Assembly (NCBI GenBank): GCA_028281285.1
Contig: JANQKF010000033.1
Location: forward strand, 124,001 to 188,000
Direction of reading: 5' to 3'
Length of the DNA: 64,000 bases
Source: Cyclobacteriaceae bacterium
GTDB lineage: Bacteria > Bacteroidota > Bacteroidia > Cytophagales > Cyclobacteriaceae
Shown piece by piece: positions 25,208 to 34,306 of the stretch. Every line of letters begins with the position of its first letter. Position 1 is the first letter of the stretch. Position numbers and translations under genes: made by a program. The notes under the pieces are model-generated. The model did no database searches, was not told the origin of the DNA, and saw nothing but the letters and a program-made list of their open reading frames with translations.

Positions 25208-26437
25208 TTAATCTTTCTTTAATCGAAAGGTGCCATTTTCAGCCGATACATGGAGGTCCTTGTCGAAATCTGTGGCCATGAATGAGAATGTACCTTCAAC
25301 AATACCGTCTTCTTTTTCCTCATAAGTAATGCTCTGACTTACAACGATATAATTGTAACTGTCATTGGCATCTTCCGCATGAAAACTGATGTATGACTGA
25401 TCTACTCCATTGTTTTCGTCAATGATGATGGTTATGGTATACTCGCCAGCCCCCGCTAGATCATCAAACGCAAGGATGGTCCAATATTTTACGGTAGGTG
25501 TATCATCCGTGATCAGGAATTCAACCGAGTTTGCATTAAAATCACTGGATGGTAAGCCTGTCATTACTGCGCTTAAGGTGTTTCTGAATTCCTCAGGCGG
25601 GCAATCGGTAGATCGCACTAATACCAAACGATTAGTGATCAGGTTATTTTGTCGATCCGTGTGAATGTTGGTAAGAAGAAGTCTTTCAGCGGTGACACCG
25701 GTTACCGTCCAAGTCACGTCTCCTATTTTGATCGTGTTAAAGTCCTGATCATACTCCCACCTTTGTACTTGTTGTACTTCGTTGCCCTCAGAGTCAGTGA
25801 AAAAAGAAATCACCTCGTTATCTTCTTTAAACTTCATGTGTGGCCGGTTTTGTCCTTCCTGGTCAAAGCCATTTTCGAGAAACCAGCAATCGATGATCTC
25901 ACTTTCGGTCAAATCTTCTGTAGGTAGGATATCAAGGCATTCATGACCACCTGAAAGCTCGTAATTTAACTCGATGCTGCTACCATCGTTTGCTTTCTCA
26001 TTAGAAACCCTGCGGCTTAAGTGCAAATACCCGACAATCTCCGAAAAGTCATTGATGTAGTATTTTACTCCTGCTATAATCAACGTGTCCCCATTGGGTT
26101 CCTGCCTTTCGGGTTCTGCTATTTCAAAGTTGAATTGATTGTATACAGCCGCTGTGAAATGATCTTCCGGGAGCCCATCAGTACTAAAAGCCACATACTC
26201 CAGGATCGGGACGGATGTATATTCAGAAATTTCATCGGATGAAATTCCACTACTCAAATCAGGGCCAGGGCTCCAAATGGTATCAAGTTTCCAGCAGCTC
26301 AAGGTTTCCAATTTTTTTGCAGTTATCCGAACATCTTCGCTGACGGGCTCAATTTCCCCATTGGGGCCACATGAACTCAAATAAAGAGTGAAGCTAAAGG
26401 CAACTAGAAAAAACAGGATACCAAAGATTTTCTTCAT
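25208..26437 (-). CDS. Predicted lipoprotein, function unknown
   Basis: A 409-residue protein with a lipoprotein signal ending in LSSC (Cys23). The middle holds two stretches resembling lipocalin-like or DUF-type beta-barrel repeats, each with a 'CW(K/F)L' start: 'LSCWKLDTIW' near residue 47 and 'IIDCWFLENGFDQEGQNRPH' near residue 185. The second is followed by 'MKFKEDNEVISFFTDSEGNE', a pattern often seen in Bacteroidota lipocalin-family lipoproteins. The last 110 residues form another beta-rich part (YTITIIIDENNGVDQSYISF). No catalytic motif is visible. It is not close enough to neighbours for a firm operon. Confidence 0.6.
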   Translation of the reverse strand: MKKIFGILFFLVAFSFTLYLSSCGPNGEIEPVSEDVRITAKKLETLSCWKLDTIWSPGPDLSSGISSDEISEYTSVPILEYVAFSTDGLPEDHFTAAVYNQFNFEIAEPERQEPNGDTLIIAGVKYYINDFSEIVGYLHLSRRVSNEKANDGSSIELNYELSGGHECLDILPTEDLTESEIIDCWFLENGFDQEGQNRPHMKFKEDNEVISFFTDSEGNEVQQVQRWEYDQDFNTIKIGDVTWTVTGVTAERLLLTNIHTDRQNNLITNRLVLVRSTDCPPEEFRNTLSAVMTGLPSSDFNANSVEFLITDDTPTVKYWTILAFDDLAGAGEYTITIIIDENNGVDQSYISFHAEDANDSYNYIVVSQSITYEEKEDGIVEGTFSFMATDFDKDLHVSAENGTFRLKKD

Positions 26438-26508
26438 TTGGTGAGCATTTTATAGGCCGAACAGACTATAATATACAAAATATGATCCTCAACCTTTAAA
26501 AGAACCGC

Positions 26509-26589
26509 TTATTCCGGTCTTTTACCAAGTAATTCCACAATCCCCTTGTAACCAAATCCGGCTGCGACCAAAAGTAAAATCAAGTGCAT
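26509..26589 (-). CDS. Possible 26-residue membrane peptide
   Basis: An ATG-started frame encodes MHLILLLVAAGFGYKGIVEL followed by LGKRPE: a single hydrophobic helix with a basic tail, as in bacterial small membrane proteins. It lies just beyond the terminator of the thaumatin-like gene, in the spacer before the lipoprotein gene. It could also be the tail of a decayed membrane-protein gene. No promoter or upstream homology supports it, so it is tentative. Confidence 0.25.
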   Translation of the reverse strand: MHLILLLVAAGFGYKGIVELLGKRPE

Positions 26590-26592
26590 AGG

Positions 26593-26633
26593 CCAAAGAA
26601 AAGCCCTTGTCTGTTGAGATCAAACAAGGGCTT
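26593..26633 (-). terminator. Rho-independent terminator after the thaumatin-like gene
   Basis: AAGCCCTTGT (26601-26610) and ACAAGGGCTT (26624-26633) pair perfectly over ten bases with a 13-nt loop. On the minus strand the stem is followed by TTTTCTTT. It ends transcription of the gene that stops at 26653. Confidence 0.8.
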
Positions 26634-26652
26634 ATAAAATAGTGACAGCTAA

Positions 26653-27315
26653 TTATGCCGGTTGAGGATCAGTAAGTGTCACAGTGAGCACACCACCTCT
26701 ACCTGACCGTTGAATATTGCAGATGCGTTCCTCCTGTGCAGGACCGATCGGAAGAGTAGGGCAAGGAGGCTGATTCACCAATCGGATACAATCCGTACAA
26801 TTCACTGGGAAGACACCCGGGTTTCCGGCATTCAATTGAAGTCCCTTGTTGTATATCTTGTTGCCAATGGTGCCAATTGAGGTATTATTTGGGCCAAAGT
26901 GCCAATCACTGGTTTCATCTACGGACATTTGAATAAAGCAATTGACACCATTTACACAGCTAATATCGAAGGCTTCATCACAACCAGCGGTGGGGTTTAG
27001 GGTAAATTCTGCGATACTGGTTCCCTGAGCACCACCATTAAAGTTGGCACCTTCCACAGGGCACTGGGGCTCGATATAGAACCCAATGGCTCCACTAAAG
27101 CATTTGCCTTGCGGGTCGAATTCCTGAGAGGAGTTGGCGCCCAGAGTGAATTTTCCCATAAGGTCGTTGACTTTGGTAAGTATTTTACTAAAATCCTCCA
27201 CAGTAGCAGGAGTTGGAGCACATTGGTTGTCCGGGTTTGCCGCAGCAAAGATCACATAGACTTCTACATCTTCTGGCTTGTCGTTGGTGACAATGAGTTT
27301 GGTGTAATCTGACAT
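26653..27315 (-). CDS. Thaumatin-like (PR-5 type) cysteine-rich protein
   Basis: The 220-residue protein carries 'GTSIAEFTLN' (residues 98-107) followed by 'AFDISCVNGVN' (115-125). This closely follows the thaumatin-family core (G-T-x-A-E-F-T-L, then Y-D-I-S-x-V-D-G-F-N). It also has an early 'VEVYVIFAAANP' strand, a 'GKCFSGAIGFY' strand and ten cysteines. Two of the acidic cleft positions are kept (Glu103, Asp117), while the third is Asn122. Thaumatin-like proteins are known mainly from plants, fungi and animals as antifungal or beta-glucan-binding proteins. There is no signal peptide, odd for a protein with ten Cys; it may be released by another route or be cytoplasmic. Isolated, with its own terminator and an extremely AT-rich upstream region. 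The family call rests on motif reading only. Confidence 0.6.
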   Translation of the reverse strand: MSDYTKLIVTNDKPEDVEVYVIFAAANPDNQCAPTPATVEDFSKILTKVNDLMGKFTLGANSSQEFDPQGKCFSGAIGFYIEPQCPVEGANFNGGAQGTSIAEFTLNPTAGCDEAFDISCVNGVNCFIQMSVDETSDWHFGPNNTSIGTIGNKIYNKGLQLNAGNPGVFPVNCTDCIRLVNQPPCPTLPIGPAQEERICNIQRSGRGGVLTVTLTDPQPA

Positions 27316-27320
27316 TTTAG

Positions 27321-27420
27321 ATTATTTTGATTAAAAATATATTTATAATAATATCTAATAAATATACTTATAAAATATAAATATCAAATTACTTGTATTT
27401 TAAATAAATATGATCTTAAA
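27321..27420. other. Extremely AT-rich spacer upstream of the thaumatin-like gene
   Basis: About 100 bases before the start of the thaumatin-like gene are nearly all A and T, with repeated short units such as AATAT and TTATAA. Promoter elements must lie here, but no TAnnTTTG match stands out. Base composition differs sharply from the rest of the window. Confidence 0.6.
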
Positions 27421-27451
27421 GAATAAGCTGAGACTCAGGACTTTGAAGGCA

Positions 27452-27483
27452 TAAAAAAAGCCCTCCCTGAAAAGGGAAGGCCT
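27452..27483 (-). terminator. Rho-independent terminator of trxA
   Basis: On the minus strand GCCTTCCCT (27481-27473) pairs with AGGGAGGGC (27468-27460), one G-T pair in nine, with a 4-nt loop and a run of seven T. It lies 24 bp after the trxA stop. Confidence 0.85.
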
Positions 27484-27505
27484 TAAAATCTGAATTTTAA
27501 TTTTC

Positions 27506-27838
27506 TTATGCTTCAGCTAACTGAGCATCAAGTTTAGAGGTCAACATTCCTTTTGGAACGGCTCCAACCACACCATCAACTTTCTCACCTCCTTTGAAGT
27601 AAAGCAACGCAGGAATGGATCGGATTCCGTATTGGATCGAGATATTTGGATTTGCATCAACATCTACTTTTCCAACTACAGCTTGCCCTTCATATTCTCC
27701 TGCTATCTCTTCTACTACAGGTCCTACCATTCGACAAGGCCCACACCAGGCAGCCCAGAAGTCTACCAATACCGGCTTGTCAGAATTCAATACAACTTCT
27801 TCGAAGTTGCTCTCATTAATTTCAATTGCGTTTGCCAT
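27506..27838 (-). CDS. trxA: Thioredoxin
   Basis: A 110-residue classical thioredoxin with active site WCGPCRM (Cys32, Cys35), buried Asp in [10 protein letters not shown], the cis-proline in [11 protein letters not shown] and the ending [17 protein letters not shown]. It reduces disulfides in the cytoplasm using thioredoxin reductase, which is not in this window. It lies 124 bp downstream of dnaE on the same strand but has its own promoter match and a clear terminator, so it is probably monocistronic. Confidence 0.95.
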   Translation of the reverse strand: MANAIEINESNFEEVVLNSDKPVLVDFWAAWCGPCRMVGPVVEEIAGEYEGQAVVGKVDVDANPNISIQYGIRSIPALLYFKGGEKVDGVVGAVPKGMLTSKLDAQLAEA

Positions 27839-27891
27839 TTTTTATCTGTTATTCTTTTCGTTCCTAAATCAAATTATCATGAGAATGACAT

Positions 27892-27899
27892 CAAAAGTA
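27892..27899 (-). promoter_or_regulatory. Predicted -7 box of the trxA promoter
   Basis: TACTTTTG on the minus strand matches TAnnTTTG exactly and lies 53 bp before the trxA start codon, within the dnaE-trxA spacer. No good TTTG is seen at the -33 position. Confidence 0.45.
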
Positions 27900-27962
27900 G
27901 AAAAAAAGTTCCGAAGGATTTTAGCCTACAATCAAATTGTCATTCATATTACAAATGAGGCT

Positions 27963-30900
27963 TTATGCCGTGATCAAATGAGCCGATTCCACAATGTTCT
28001 TCAGTTCGCGAATTAACTCGTTTGACGGTTCCACCTTGATGTTCCTTGAGAATAATTCAACTGACATATTCTCCTGATTGTCAAAGACCTCAACCTTCAA
28101 ACTGGTATCACCTACATGTTGTTCAGTAAGTTGAAGAATTTCATTGATCAACTTTTCATTGACATCTCTGGCCGCCACTTTCATCTGAATTCCTTTACCC
28201 CGTTTTTCCCTTAATTCACTCAACAGAGATACCGTGGCCACGGATAGTTCCCAATCCTCCGGAGTGGGATTAAGTGCTGGATTTTCGCGTATTTCCTTTT
28301 GCTTGCGCCAGTTGATTTCTACGCGTCCCTGGATGAATAAGAACTCGCCTGGTCGTAAGTACTGAGCATGGTTGACATATTTTTCACCTAACATGAACAG
28401 TTCCACAGTGCCGTTGTAATCTTCAATATTGATTACTCCGTACGGCTTGCCGGTCTTGGTTTGTCCGTTTCTAACACTATTGACAATACCACCAATCGCG
28501 ATATCCTGATTAGGAAACTTGTTGATGTCATTGATTGGTTTGCAAAAGCTGTCTAATTCTATTTCGAACTGATCCAGCGGATGTCCCGAGATGTAGAAAC
28601 CCACGACCTCTTTCTCAATTTTTAGCTTCTCCATCTGAGAAAATGGCTCACAATCCGCCACTTTTGGTAGGGGACTTGCCACAGCACTATCACCTCCGAA
28701 TAATGAGACTTGAGCGGCATCTTTTTCAGCTTGCTTGTTATTCGCGTATTTAACTACCTTTTCGATCAGTGTTTGATCTCCCTCAGGTGCCCAAAGGTAT
28801 TGTCTTCTATGGTATGCTTCGAAACAGTCAAACCCTCCGGCCATAGCAAGCGATTCAATTGATTTTTTGTTGACAGCCCTCAGGTTGATTCGCTCAGTGA
28901 AATCGAAGATGTTATCAAACGTGCCATTCTCTTTTCTTTCCTCGATAATTGATTCAATGGCGGCCCCACCCACACCTTTAATGGCACCCATACCAAAGCG
29001 AATTTCTCCTTTTTGATTCACAGTAAACTTATAGTTCGATTCATTGACATCTGGCCCTAGTACAGGTACACCCATGCGTTTACATTCCTCCATAAAGAAG
29101 GTGACTTGCTTGATGTCATTCATGTTGTTGCTTAGTACAGAAGCCATGTACTCAGCAGGGTAGTGGGCCTTCAGATAAGCGGTCTGGAAGGCTATGTAGG
29201 CATAACAGGTCGAGTGGGATTTGTTAAAGGCATAAGAGGCAAAGGCTTCCCAGTCCTTCCAGATTTTTTCGAGTTTCTCTTCATCATGACCTCGTTCTTT
29301 GGCTTGATCGATGAATTGGGGTTTCATCTTATCCAGGACATCTTTGAGCTTCTTACCCATCGCTTTTCGAAGGACATCTGCCTCACCTTTGGTAAATCCG
29401 GCAAGTTTCTGAGAAAGCAACATTACTTGCTCCTGATAGACCGTAATTCCGTATGTCTCTTCGAGGTATTCCTTCATATCCTCGAGATCGTAGGTCACTT
29501 TTTCCTCTCCGTGCTTTCTCCTGACGAAAGATGGAATATATTCCATCGGACCTGGCCTATAGAGCGCGTTCATTGCAATCAGGTCGGCAAATACTGTAGG
29601 CTTTAACTCACGCAGGTACTTCTGCATTCCGGCAGATTCGTACTGGAATATCCCTACCGTTTCACCACGTTGGAAAAGTTCATAAGTGGTTTGATCCTCC
29701 AGATCAAATTCATCCGGAATCAGCTTTATCCCATGTCTTTCCTCAACATTTTTGACCGCATCCTTGATCAGGGTGAGGGTTTTCAAGCCCAGGAAATCCA
29801 TCTTCAGCAAGCCTGCATTTTCCACTACGGAGTTATCGAATTGGGTACACCACATGTCCGAATCCTTAGCAGTGGCTACTGGTGCAAATTTTGTGATGTC
29901 GTCCGGTGTAATTATAACACCACAGGCGTGTATTCCCGTATTTCTTACCGACCCTTCAAGAATCCTGGCCTGATTAAGCACTTTGGCAGAGTCATCACTG
30001 CCTTTGGCAATTTTCTTTAACTCTTCGGCCATGGGAAGCTGATCGCTTCGAAGTTTGGCTTTTAGTTCTTTATCATCAAAGCCGAATAGTTTGCTCAATT
30101 TGATGTCCGGTACAAGCTTTGCAATGCGATCAGCTTCGGGAAGGGGTAATTCCATCACCCTGGCCGTATCCCGAATAGATGACTTGGCGGCCATCGTACC
30201 GTAGGTAATGATCTGTGCTACCTGATTCTTACCATATTTTTCAATTACATAATCGATAACTTTTTGTCTCCCGTCATCATCAAAATCAATGTCGATATCG
30301 GGCAGTGATATTCGATCCGGATTCAGAAAACGCTCAAATAGAAGGTCGTATTTAATAGGATCGATGTTGGTGATGTTGGTACAGTAAGCTACTGCAGAAC
30401 CTGCTGCCGAGCCACGACCCGGACCAACAGAAACACCCATCTCTGCGGCCTTATTGGTGAAATCCTGAACAATCAGAAAATAACCCGGATATCCGGTATT
30501 AGCAATAGTGGCCAATTCAAAGTCCAGTCGTTCTTCGATTTCATCTGTAATCTCTCCCCAACGCCTTTTTGCTCCTTCATAGGTCAAATGTCTGAGGTAA
30601 TTATTTTCGCCACGCTTACCTCCATCTTTTTCATCTTCAGAATCACGGAATTCTTCAGGGATCTCGAAGGCCGGAAGAAGGACATCACGGGCCAATTCGT
30701 AGGACTCAATTTTTTTAACGACCTCATTTGTGTTGATAATGGCATCAGGAAGATCAGCGAAGATTTTCTTCATCTCTTCCGGTGACTTCACATAGAACTC
30801 TTCGTTCGGAAAGCCATATCGAAATTCCCGTCCACGCTTGCCAATATATTTCTTAGGCTTGTTAATGGATTCGGCATCTTTGACACATAACAACACGTCA

Positions 30901-32249
30901 TGGGCAGGGGCTTGATCCTTTCGGGTATAGTAGGTGTTGTTCGCAGCGATGTATTTTACAGAATGCTTCTCACAGAGCTGAAGCAAAATTTCATTGACAT
31001 GATCCTCTTCCGGGATTCCATGTCGGTTGATCTCTGCGTAAAAGTCTTCTCCAAATTGCTCCTTCCACCAAAGAAACGCCTCTTCTGCTTGTGTTTCCCC
31101 TACATTCAAAATGAGGTAGGGGACCTCTCCCCAAAGCCCTCCGGTAGTCGCAATCAGGTCTCCCTTGTATTTGAGTAGATCATTCTTGTCAATTCGAGGT
31201 ACATAATAGAACCCTTCGGTATAAGCGATTGAAGAAAGTTTGACAAGGTTGTGATACCCACTCTTGTTTTTTGCTAGCAGAACGGTTTGATAGCCGTTGT
31301 CCTGTCGGGTCTTTTCAGAATGATCCTGACAAACATTGAATTCACAACCGACTATCGGTTTGATTTCTGCTCCTAGCGCTGCCCTTACAAACTGAAATGC
31401 ACCCATCATATTGCCGTGATCAGTCAACGCTATTGCCGGCATTCCCTGGTTTTTGGCTGCACTCACCAAGCCGTTGATCTCGGAAGTGGCCTGTAGGACC
31501 GAGAATTGAGAATGGCAGTGTAAGTGTGTGAATGGGACATCAGTCAGCTCACTGGCTGTGGAGGCTCTGATTTTTGCCGAATCTGAGGATACTTCTTCCT
31601 TCTTGGCAAAATTGGCCGCTTCAAGTTTCGGTGCCTCATATTCAATGTCAGCAACTGAGACTTCACCTCTTGGAGGAATCACCGATTCTTTCAACAATCC
31701 AAAAAAACAGCGGGAGGTAGCATCCACATCATAGGCGGCATCGTGTGCATCTTCGAAGGCTTTACCAAAGAGCTTCTGATGAAGTTCAGTAAGAGTGGGC
31801 CATTTGAACTTACCACCTTTACCACCAGGAATCGCACAAAAGTCGGTTGCCTCATCTTTCGTATCGATCGATTCCTTAGCACCTACATGGTTTTCTTTTT
31901 CACAACGAAGATATTCCGCTCCGACAATGTTGTTATCAAATTCAATGTTGTGGCCGATGGTAACTTCGGCTTTTGCTAAGTCCTCAGTAAAAATGTCGAG
32001 TACTTTTTCCAGATCATGTCCCTCCGCTAATGCTCTTTTGGTAGAAATACCATGAACTTTTTCTGCATTGAACGGAATAGTGAATCCCTCTGGCTTGACA
32101 ATAAAATTTTGGGCAGAGACGAGCTTGCCGTACTTATCATGTACCTGCCAGGCGAGTTGGACCAGTCGTGGCCAGTTGTCTAAATCTTCTAAAGGGGCGT
32201 CCCAGTTTTTGGGTAAACCGGTGGTTTCGGTATCAAATATCAGATACAT
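27963..32249 (-). CDS. dnaE: DNA polymerase III alpha subunit with N-terminal proofreading exonuclease
   Basis: The 1428-residue protein starts with a DnaQ-type DEDDh exonuclease (residues 1-190): Asp6/Glu8 in FDTETTG, Asp105 in HNIEFDNN, His169 and Asp174 in AHDAAYDVDAT. The PHP domain follows (FTHLHCHSQFSVL, ALTDHGNMMGAF; from about 235), then the polymerase core (VGPGRGSAAGSAV; catalytic PDIDIDFDDDG), the thumb and the helix-hairpin-helix. Near the C-terminus is an OB domain (IAIGGIVNSVRNGQTKTGKP). This is the replicative polymerase with its own proofreader in one chain. The order differs from Gram-positive PolC, where the exonuclease sits inside the PHP domain. The length, about 200 residues above simple DnaE, fits the fusion. 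No separate dnaQ is in the window. Confidence 0.95.
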   Translation of the reverse strand: MYLIFDTETTGLPKNWDAPLEDLDNWPRLVQLAWQVHDKYGKLVSAQNFIVKPEGFTIPFNAEKVHGISTKRALAEGHDLEKVLDIFTEDLAKAEVTIGHNIEFDNNIVGAEYLRCEKENHVGAKESIDTKDEATDFCAIPGGKGGKFKWPTLTELHQKLFGKAFEDAHDAAYDVDATSRCFFGLLKESVIPPRGEVSVADIEYEAPKLEAANFAKKEEVSSDSAKIRASTASELTDVPFTHLHCHSQFSVLQATSEINGLVSAAKNQGMPAIALTDHGNMMGAFQFVRAALGAEIKPIVGCEFNVCQDHSEKTRQDNGYQTVLLAKNKSGYHNLVKLSSIAYTEGFYYVPRIDKNDLLKYKGDLIATTGGLWGEVPYLILNVGETQAEEAFLWWKEQFGEDFYAEINRHGIPEEDHVNEILLQLCEKHSVKYIAANNTYYTRKDQAPAHDVLLCVKDAESINKPKKYIGKRGREFRYGFPNEEFYVKSPEEMKKIFADLPDAIINTNEVVKKIESYELARDVLLPAFEIPEEFRDSEDEKDGGKRGENNYLRHLTYEGAKRRWGEITDEIEERLDFELATIANTGYPGYFLIVQDFTNKAAEMGVSVGPGRGSAAGSAVAYCTNITNIDPIKYDLLFERFLNPDRISLPDIDIDFDDDGRQKVIDYVIEKYGKNQVAQIITYGTMAAKSSIRDTARVMELPLPEADRIAKLVPDIKLSKLFGFDDKELKAKLRSDQLPMAEELKKIAKGSDDSAKVLNQARILEGSVRNTGIHACGVIITPDDITKFAPVATAKDSDMWCTQFDNSVVENAGLLKMDFLGLKTLTLIKDAVKNVEERHGIKLIPDEFDLEDQTTYELFQRGETVGIFQYESAGMQKYLRELKPTVFADLIAMNALYRPGPMEYIPSFVRRKHGEEKVTYDLEDMKEYLEETYGITVYQEQVMLLSQKLAGFTKGEADVLRKAMGKKLKDVLDKMKPQFIDQAKERGHDEEKLEKIWKDWEAFASYAFNKSHSTCYAYIAFQTAYLKAHYPAEYMASVLSNNMNDIKQVTFFMEECKRMGVPVLGPDVNESNYKFTVNQKGEIRFGMGAIKGVGGAAIESIIEERKENGTFDNIFDFTERINLRAVNKKSIESLAMAGGFDCFEAYHRRQYLWAPEGDQTLIEKVVKYANNKQAEKDAAQVSLFGGDSAVASPLPKVADCEPFSQMEKLKIEKEVVGFYISGHPLDQFEIELDSFCKPINDINKFPNQDIAIGGIVNSVRNGQTKTGKPYGVINIEDYNGTVELFMLGEKYVNHAQYLRPGEFLFIQGRVEINWRKQKEIRENPALNPTPEDWELSVATVSLLSELREKRGKGIQMKVAARDVNEKLINEILQLTEQHVGDTSLKVEVFDNQENMSVELFSRNIKVEPSNELIRELKNIVESAHLITA

Positions 32250-32469
32250 AGGTACTTAGCTCGAAATCGTTGAAAATAGCTGCTTGGGCAAGCTAGAATT
32301 GGAATTGAAGTTAAGTAAAACTCGCGAATTTGATGGGCGAAATTGTCAATTAGTTTGATCAAAATGATGAATCAACTAACTACCTATACAAGAGGATTAT
32401 TGGAGGCAAACCTTTTGGGTTTAACGTAAGCAAATTTTGTAAATTCATTCCTCTAAACTGCTATAAACA

Positions 32470-34203
32470 ATGAGACTAATAGGCGTCATACTAGTATTTG
32501 CTCTGGGGTGCCAATTGCATGCCCAGGAAGTCGACATCAGACTCTACCAAAAAGTGCCGATGAGGGATGGCATTAATCTCTCAGCTAATCTGTTTCTTCC
32601 GGAAGAACGTAGTGAAGGTTTGCCTACTATACTTATCTACACTCCCTATGTCAACGATGAGGCAATTGAGCGAGGAATGTTCTTTGCCAAAAAAGGCTAT
32701 GTTTTCATGAGTCTGGATTTGCGCGGAAGAGGAAATTCGGAAGGGGTTTATGCTCCGTTTGAAAAAGACGGTCAGGACGGTTATGATGCTATCGAATGGA
32801 TTGCGAAACAACCCTGGTCGAACGGAGAAGTCGGGATGATGGGGGGCTCTTACCGCGGTATGGTGCAATGGTTGACCTTAAAAGAAAAACCTTCTGCGCT
32901 CAAAACGATGGTTCCAACGGCCTCCGTTGGTCCTGGCCTTGATTTCCCAAAGAGCAACGGGATGTTTTATAACTACGCCTTACAATGGCTGACATTTACG
33001 AGTGGCAGAAGCCGGAATGACAATATGTTTGGCAATGGCGGCTATTGGCAATCCAAGGCCATGAAGAAATTCAATCAACAACTTGCGTTTAAGGACTGGG
33101 ACATGATTACCCTTGGTGAACGGAATCCGGTATTTCAAAAGTGGTTGGCTCATCCCGATTTCGATAGTTACTGGCAAGATATTTATCCGAGCTCATCCGA
33201 CTATGCTCAATTTGATTTACCAATACTGACCATCACGGGCTATTATGATGGGGATCAGCCTGGAGCAATGGCCTATTACGAGCGGCATATGCGACATGCG
33301 ACTGAGGCCGCCAAAGACCAACATTACTACATTATTGGGCCCTGGAGTCATGCAGGTACCCGTAATCCTGTGACTGAATTAGGAGGGATGAAATTTGGAG
33401 AAGATTCAAAACTAAATATGCTTGAGCTACACTTGGAATGGTTTGATTGGACCCTTAAGGGCAAAGAGAAACCTGAGTTTCTGAAAGACAGAGTTGCTTA
33501 CTATCTCTCTCAACAGAACGACTGGAATTATGCGAACGACTATTATTCTATCTCTGTTGATTCTTTGCAGTTTTATCTTTCCAGTCCGGAAACAGATGCT
33601 TCTCATTTTATGAAGGCCGGACTTCTCCAAAAGGAGATTCCGGGTAAGGAAGAACCCGATGTCCATGTGTATGATCCTGGGGATACGACCGTTTACCCGG
33701 CTTATACTGGCAGTGATTTCTATTTAGATCCATCACCAGGGTATGGCCAGCACCAACTGGTGTACATCAGTGATCCATTGGAGAATGATGTGGCACTATT
33801 TGGTCAGGCAAGGTTAAGTGCCTTCATTGAGATGGACGTTGTCGATAGTGATTTTAGTGTAGCACTCTATGAGAAAACGGCACTGGGAGAAACAATCTTC
33901 TTAACCTCGGACGGGTTGAGAGCGAGGTATCGAAATTCATTGGAAAAAGCCGAATTGGTGAAACCCGGAGCCGTGGAGCGTTATGAATTTGACGATTTTG
34001 CAATCCAGGGGATAAAGATCAAAAAAGGAAGCCGGATCATGTTGGTTTTTAGTAGTGCGAATAATCCTTTCACACAAAAAAATTACAACTCAGGCAAAGA
34101 CGTTTCGCTTGAAACCGGAGCTGACACGAAAGTGGCTAATATTAAGCTCCACCATTCAAAGAGGTTCCCCAGTCTTTTGAAAATACCCTATGTGAGTAAA
34201 TAG
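32470..34203 (+). CDS. CocE/NonD-family secreted hydrolase
   Basis: The 577-residue product has a signal peptide (MRLIGVILVFALGCQLHAQ). It carries the alpha/beta hydrolase of the CocE/X-Pro dipeptidyl-peptidase (S15) type: an oxyanion loop near LIYTPYVND, nucleophile GGSYRGMVQW (Ser127), acid in ITGYYDGDQPG and His in PWSHAGTR. A jelly-roll C-terminal domain follows from about residue 370 (VYISDPLENDVALFGQ, then SVALYEKTALGETIFL). Family members hydrolyse esters, glutaryl amides or X-Pro peptides. The signal peptide places it in the periplasm. The gene is divergent from dnaE. Confidence 0.87.
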   Translation: MRLIGVILVFALGCQLHAQEVDIRLYQKVPMRDGINLSANLFLPEERSEGLPTILIYTPYVNDEAIERGMFFAKKGYVFMSLDLRGRGNSEGVYAPFEKDGQDGYDAIEWIAKQPWSNGEVGMMGGSYRGMVQWLTLKEKPSALKTMVPTASVGPGLDFPKSNGMFYNYALQWLTFTSGRSRNDNMFGNGGYWQSKAMKKFNQQLAFKDWDMITLGERNPVFQKWLAHPDFDSYWQDIYPSSSDYAQFDLPILTITGYYDGDQPGAMAYYERHMRHATEAAKDQHYYIIGPWSHAGTRNPVTELGGMKFGEDSKLNMLELHLEWFDWTLKGKEKPEFLKDRVAYYLSQQNDWNYANDYYSISVDSLQFYLSSPETDASHFMKAGLLQKEIPGKEEPDVHVYDPGDTTVYPAYTGSDFYLDPSPGYGQHQLVYISDPLENDVALFGQARLSAFIEMDVVDSDFSVALYEKTALGETIFLTSDGLRARYRNSLEKAELVKPGAVERYEFDDFAIQGIKIKKGSRIMLVFSSANNPFTQKNYNSGKDVSLETGADTKVANIKLHHSKRFPSLLKIPYVSK

Positions 34204-34258
34204 GGAATTTTGTTTTAGATAAAGTATTCAACAACCGTTCTCTTCAATAAATAAATTA

Positions 34259-34299
34259 ATTATTACTACTTTTAGAAATAAATATTATTACTACATTTG
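34259..34299 (+). promoter_or_regulatory. Promoter of the second PadR gene with 11-bp direct repeats
   Basis: The -7 box TACATTTG (34292-34299) ends seven bases before the ATG at 34307, implying a leader of only about four nucleotides. ATTATTACTAC occurs twice, at 34259-34269 and 34284-34294, 25 bp apart. The second copy runs into the -7 box, so a protein bound there would shut off the promoter; the PadR product is the obvious candidate. Confidence 0.55.
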
Positions 34300-34306
34300 G
34301 AAAATA

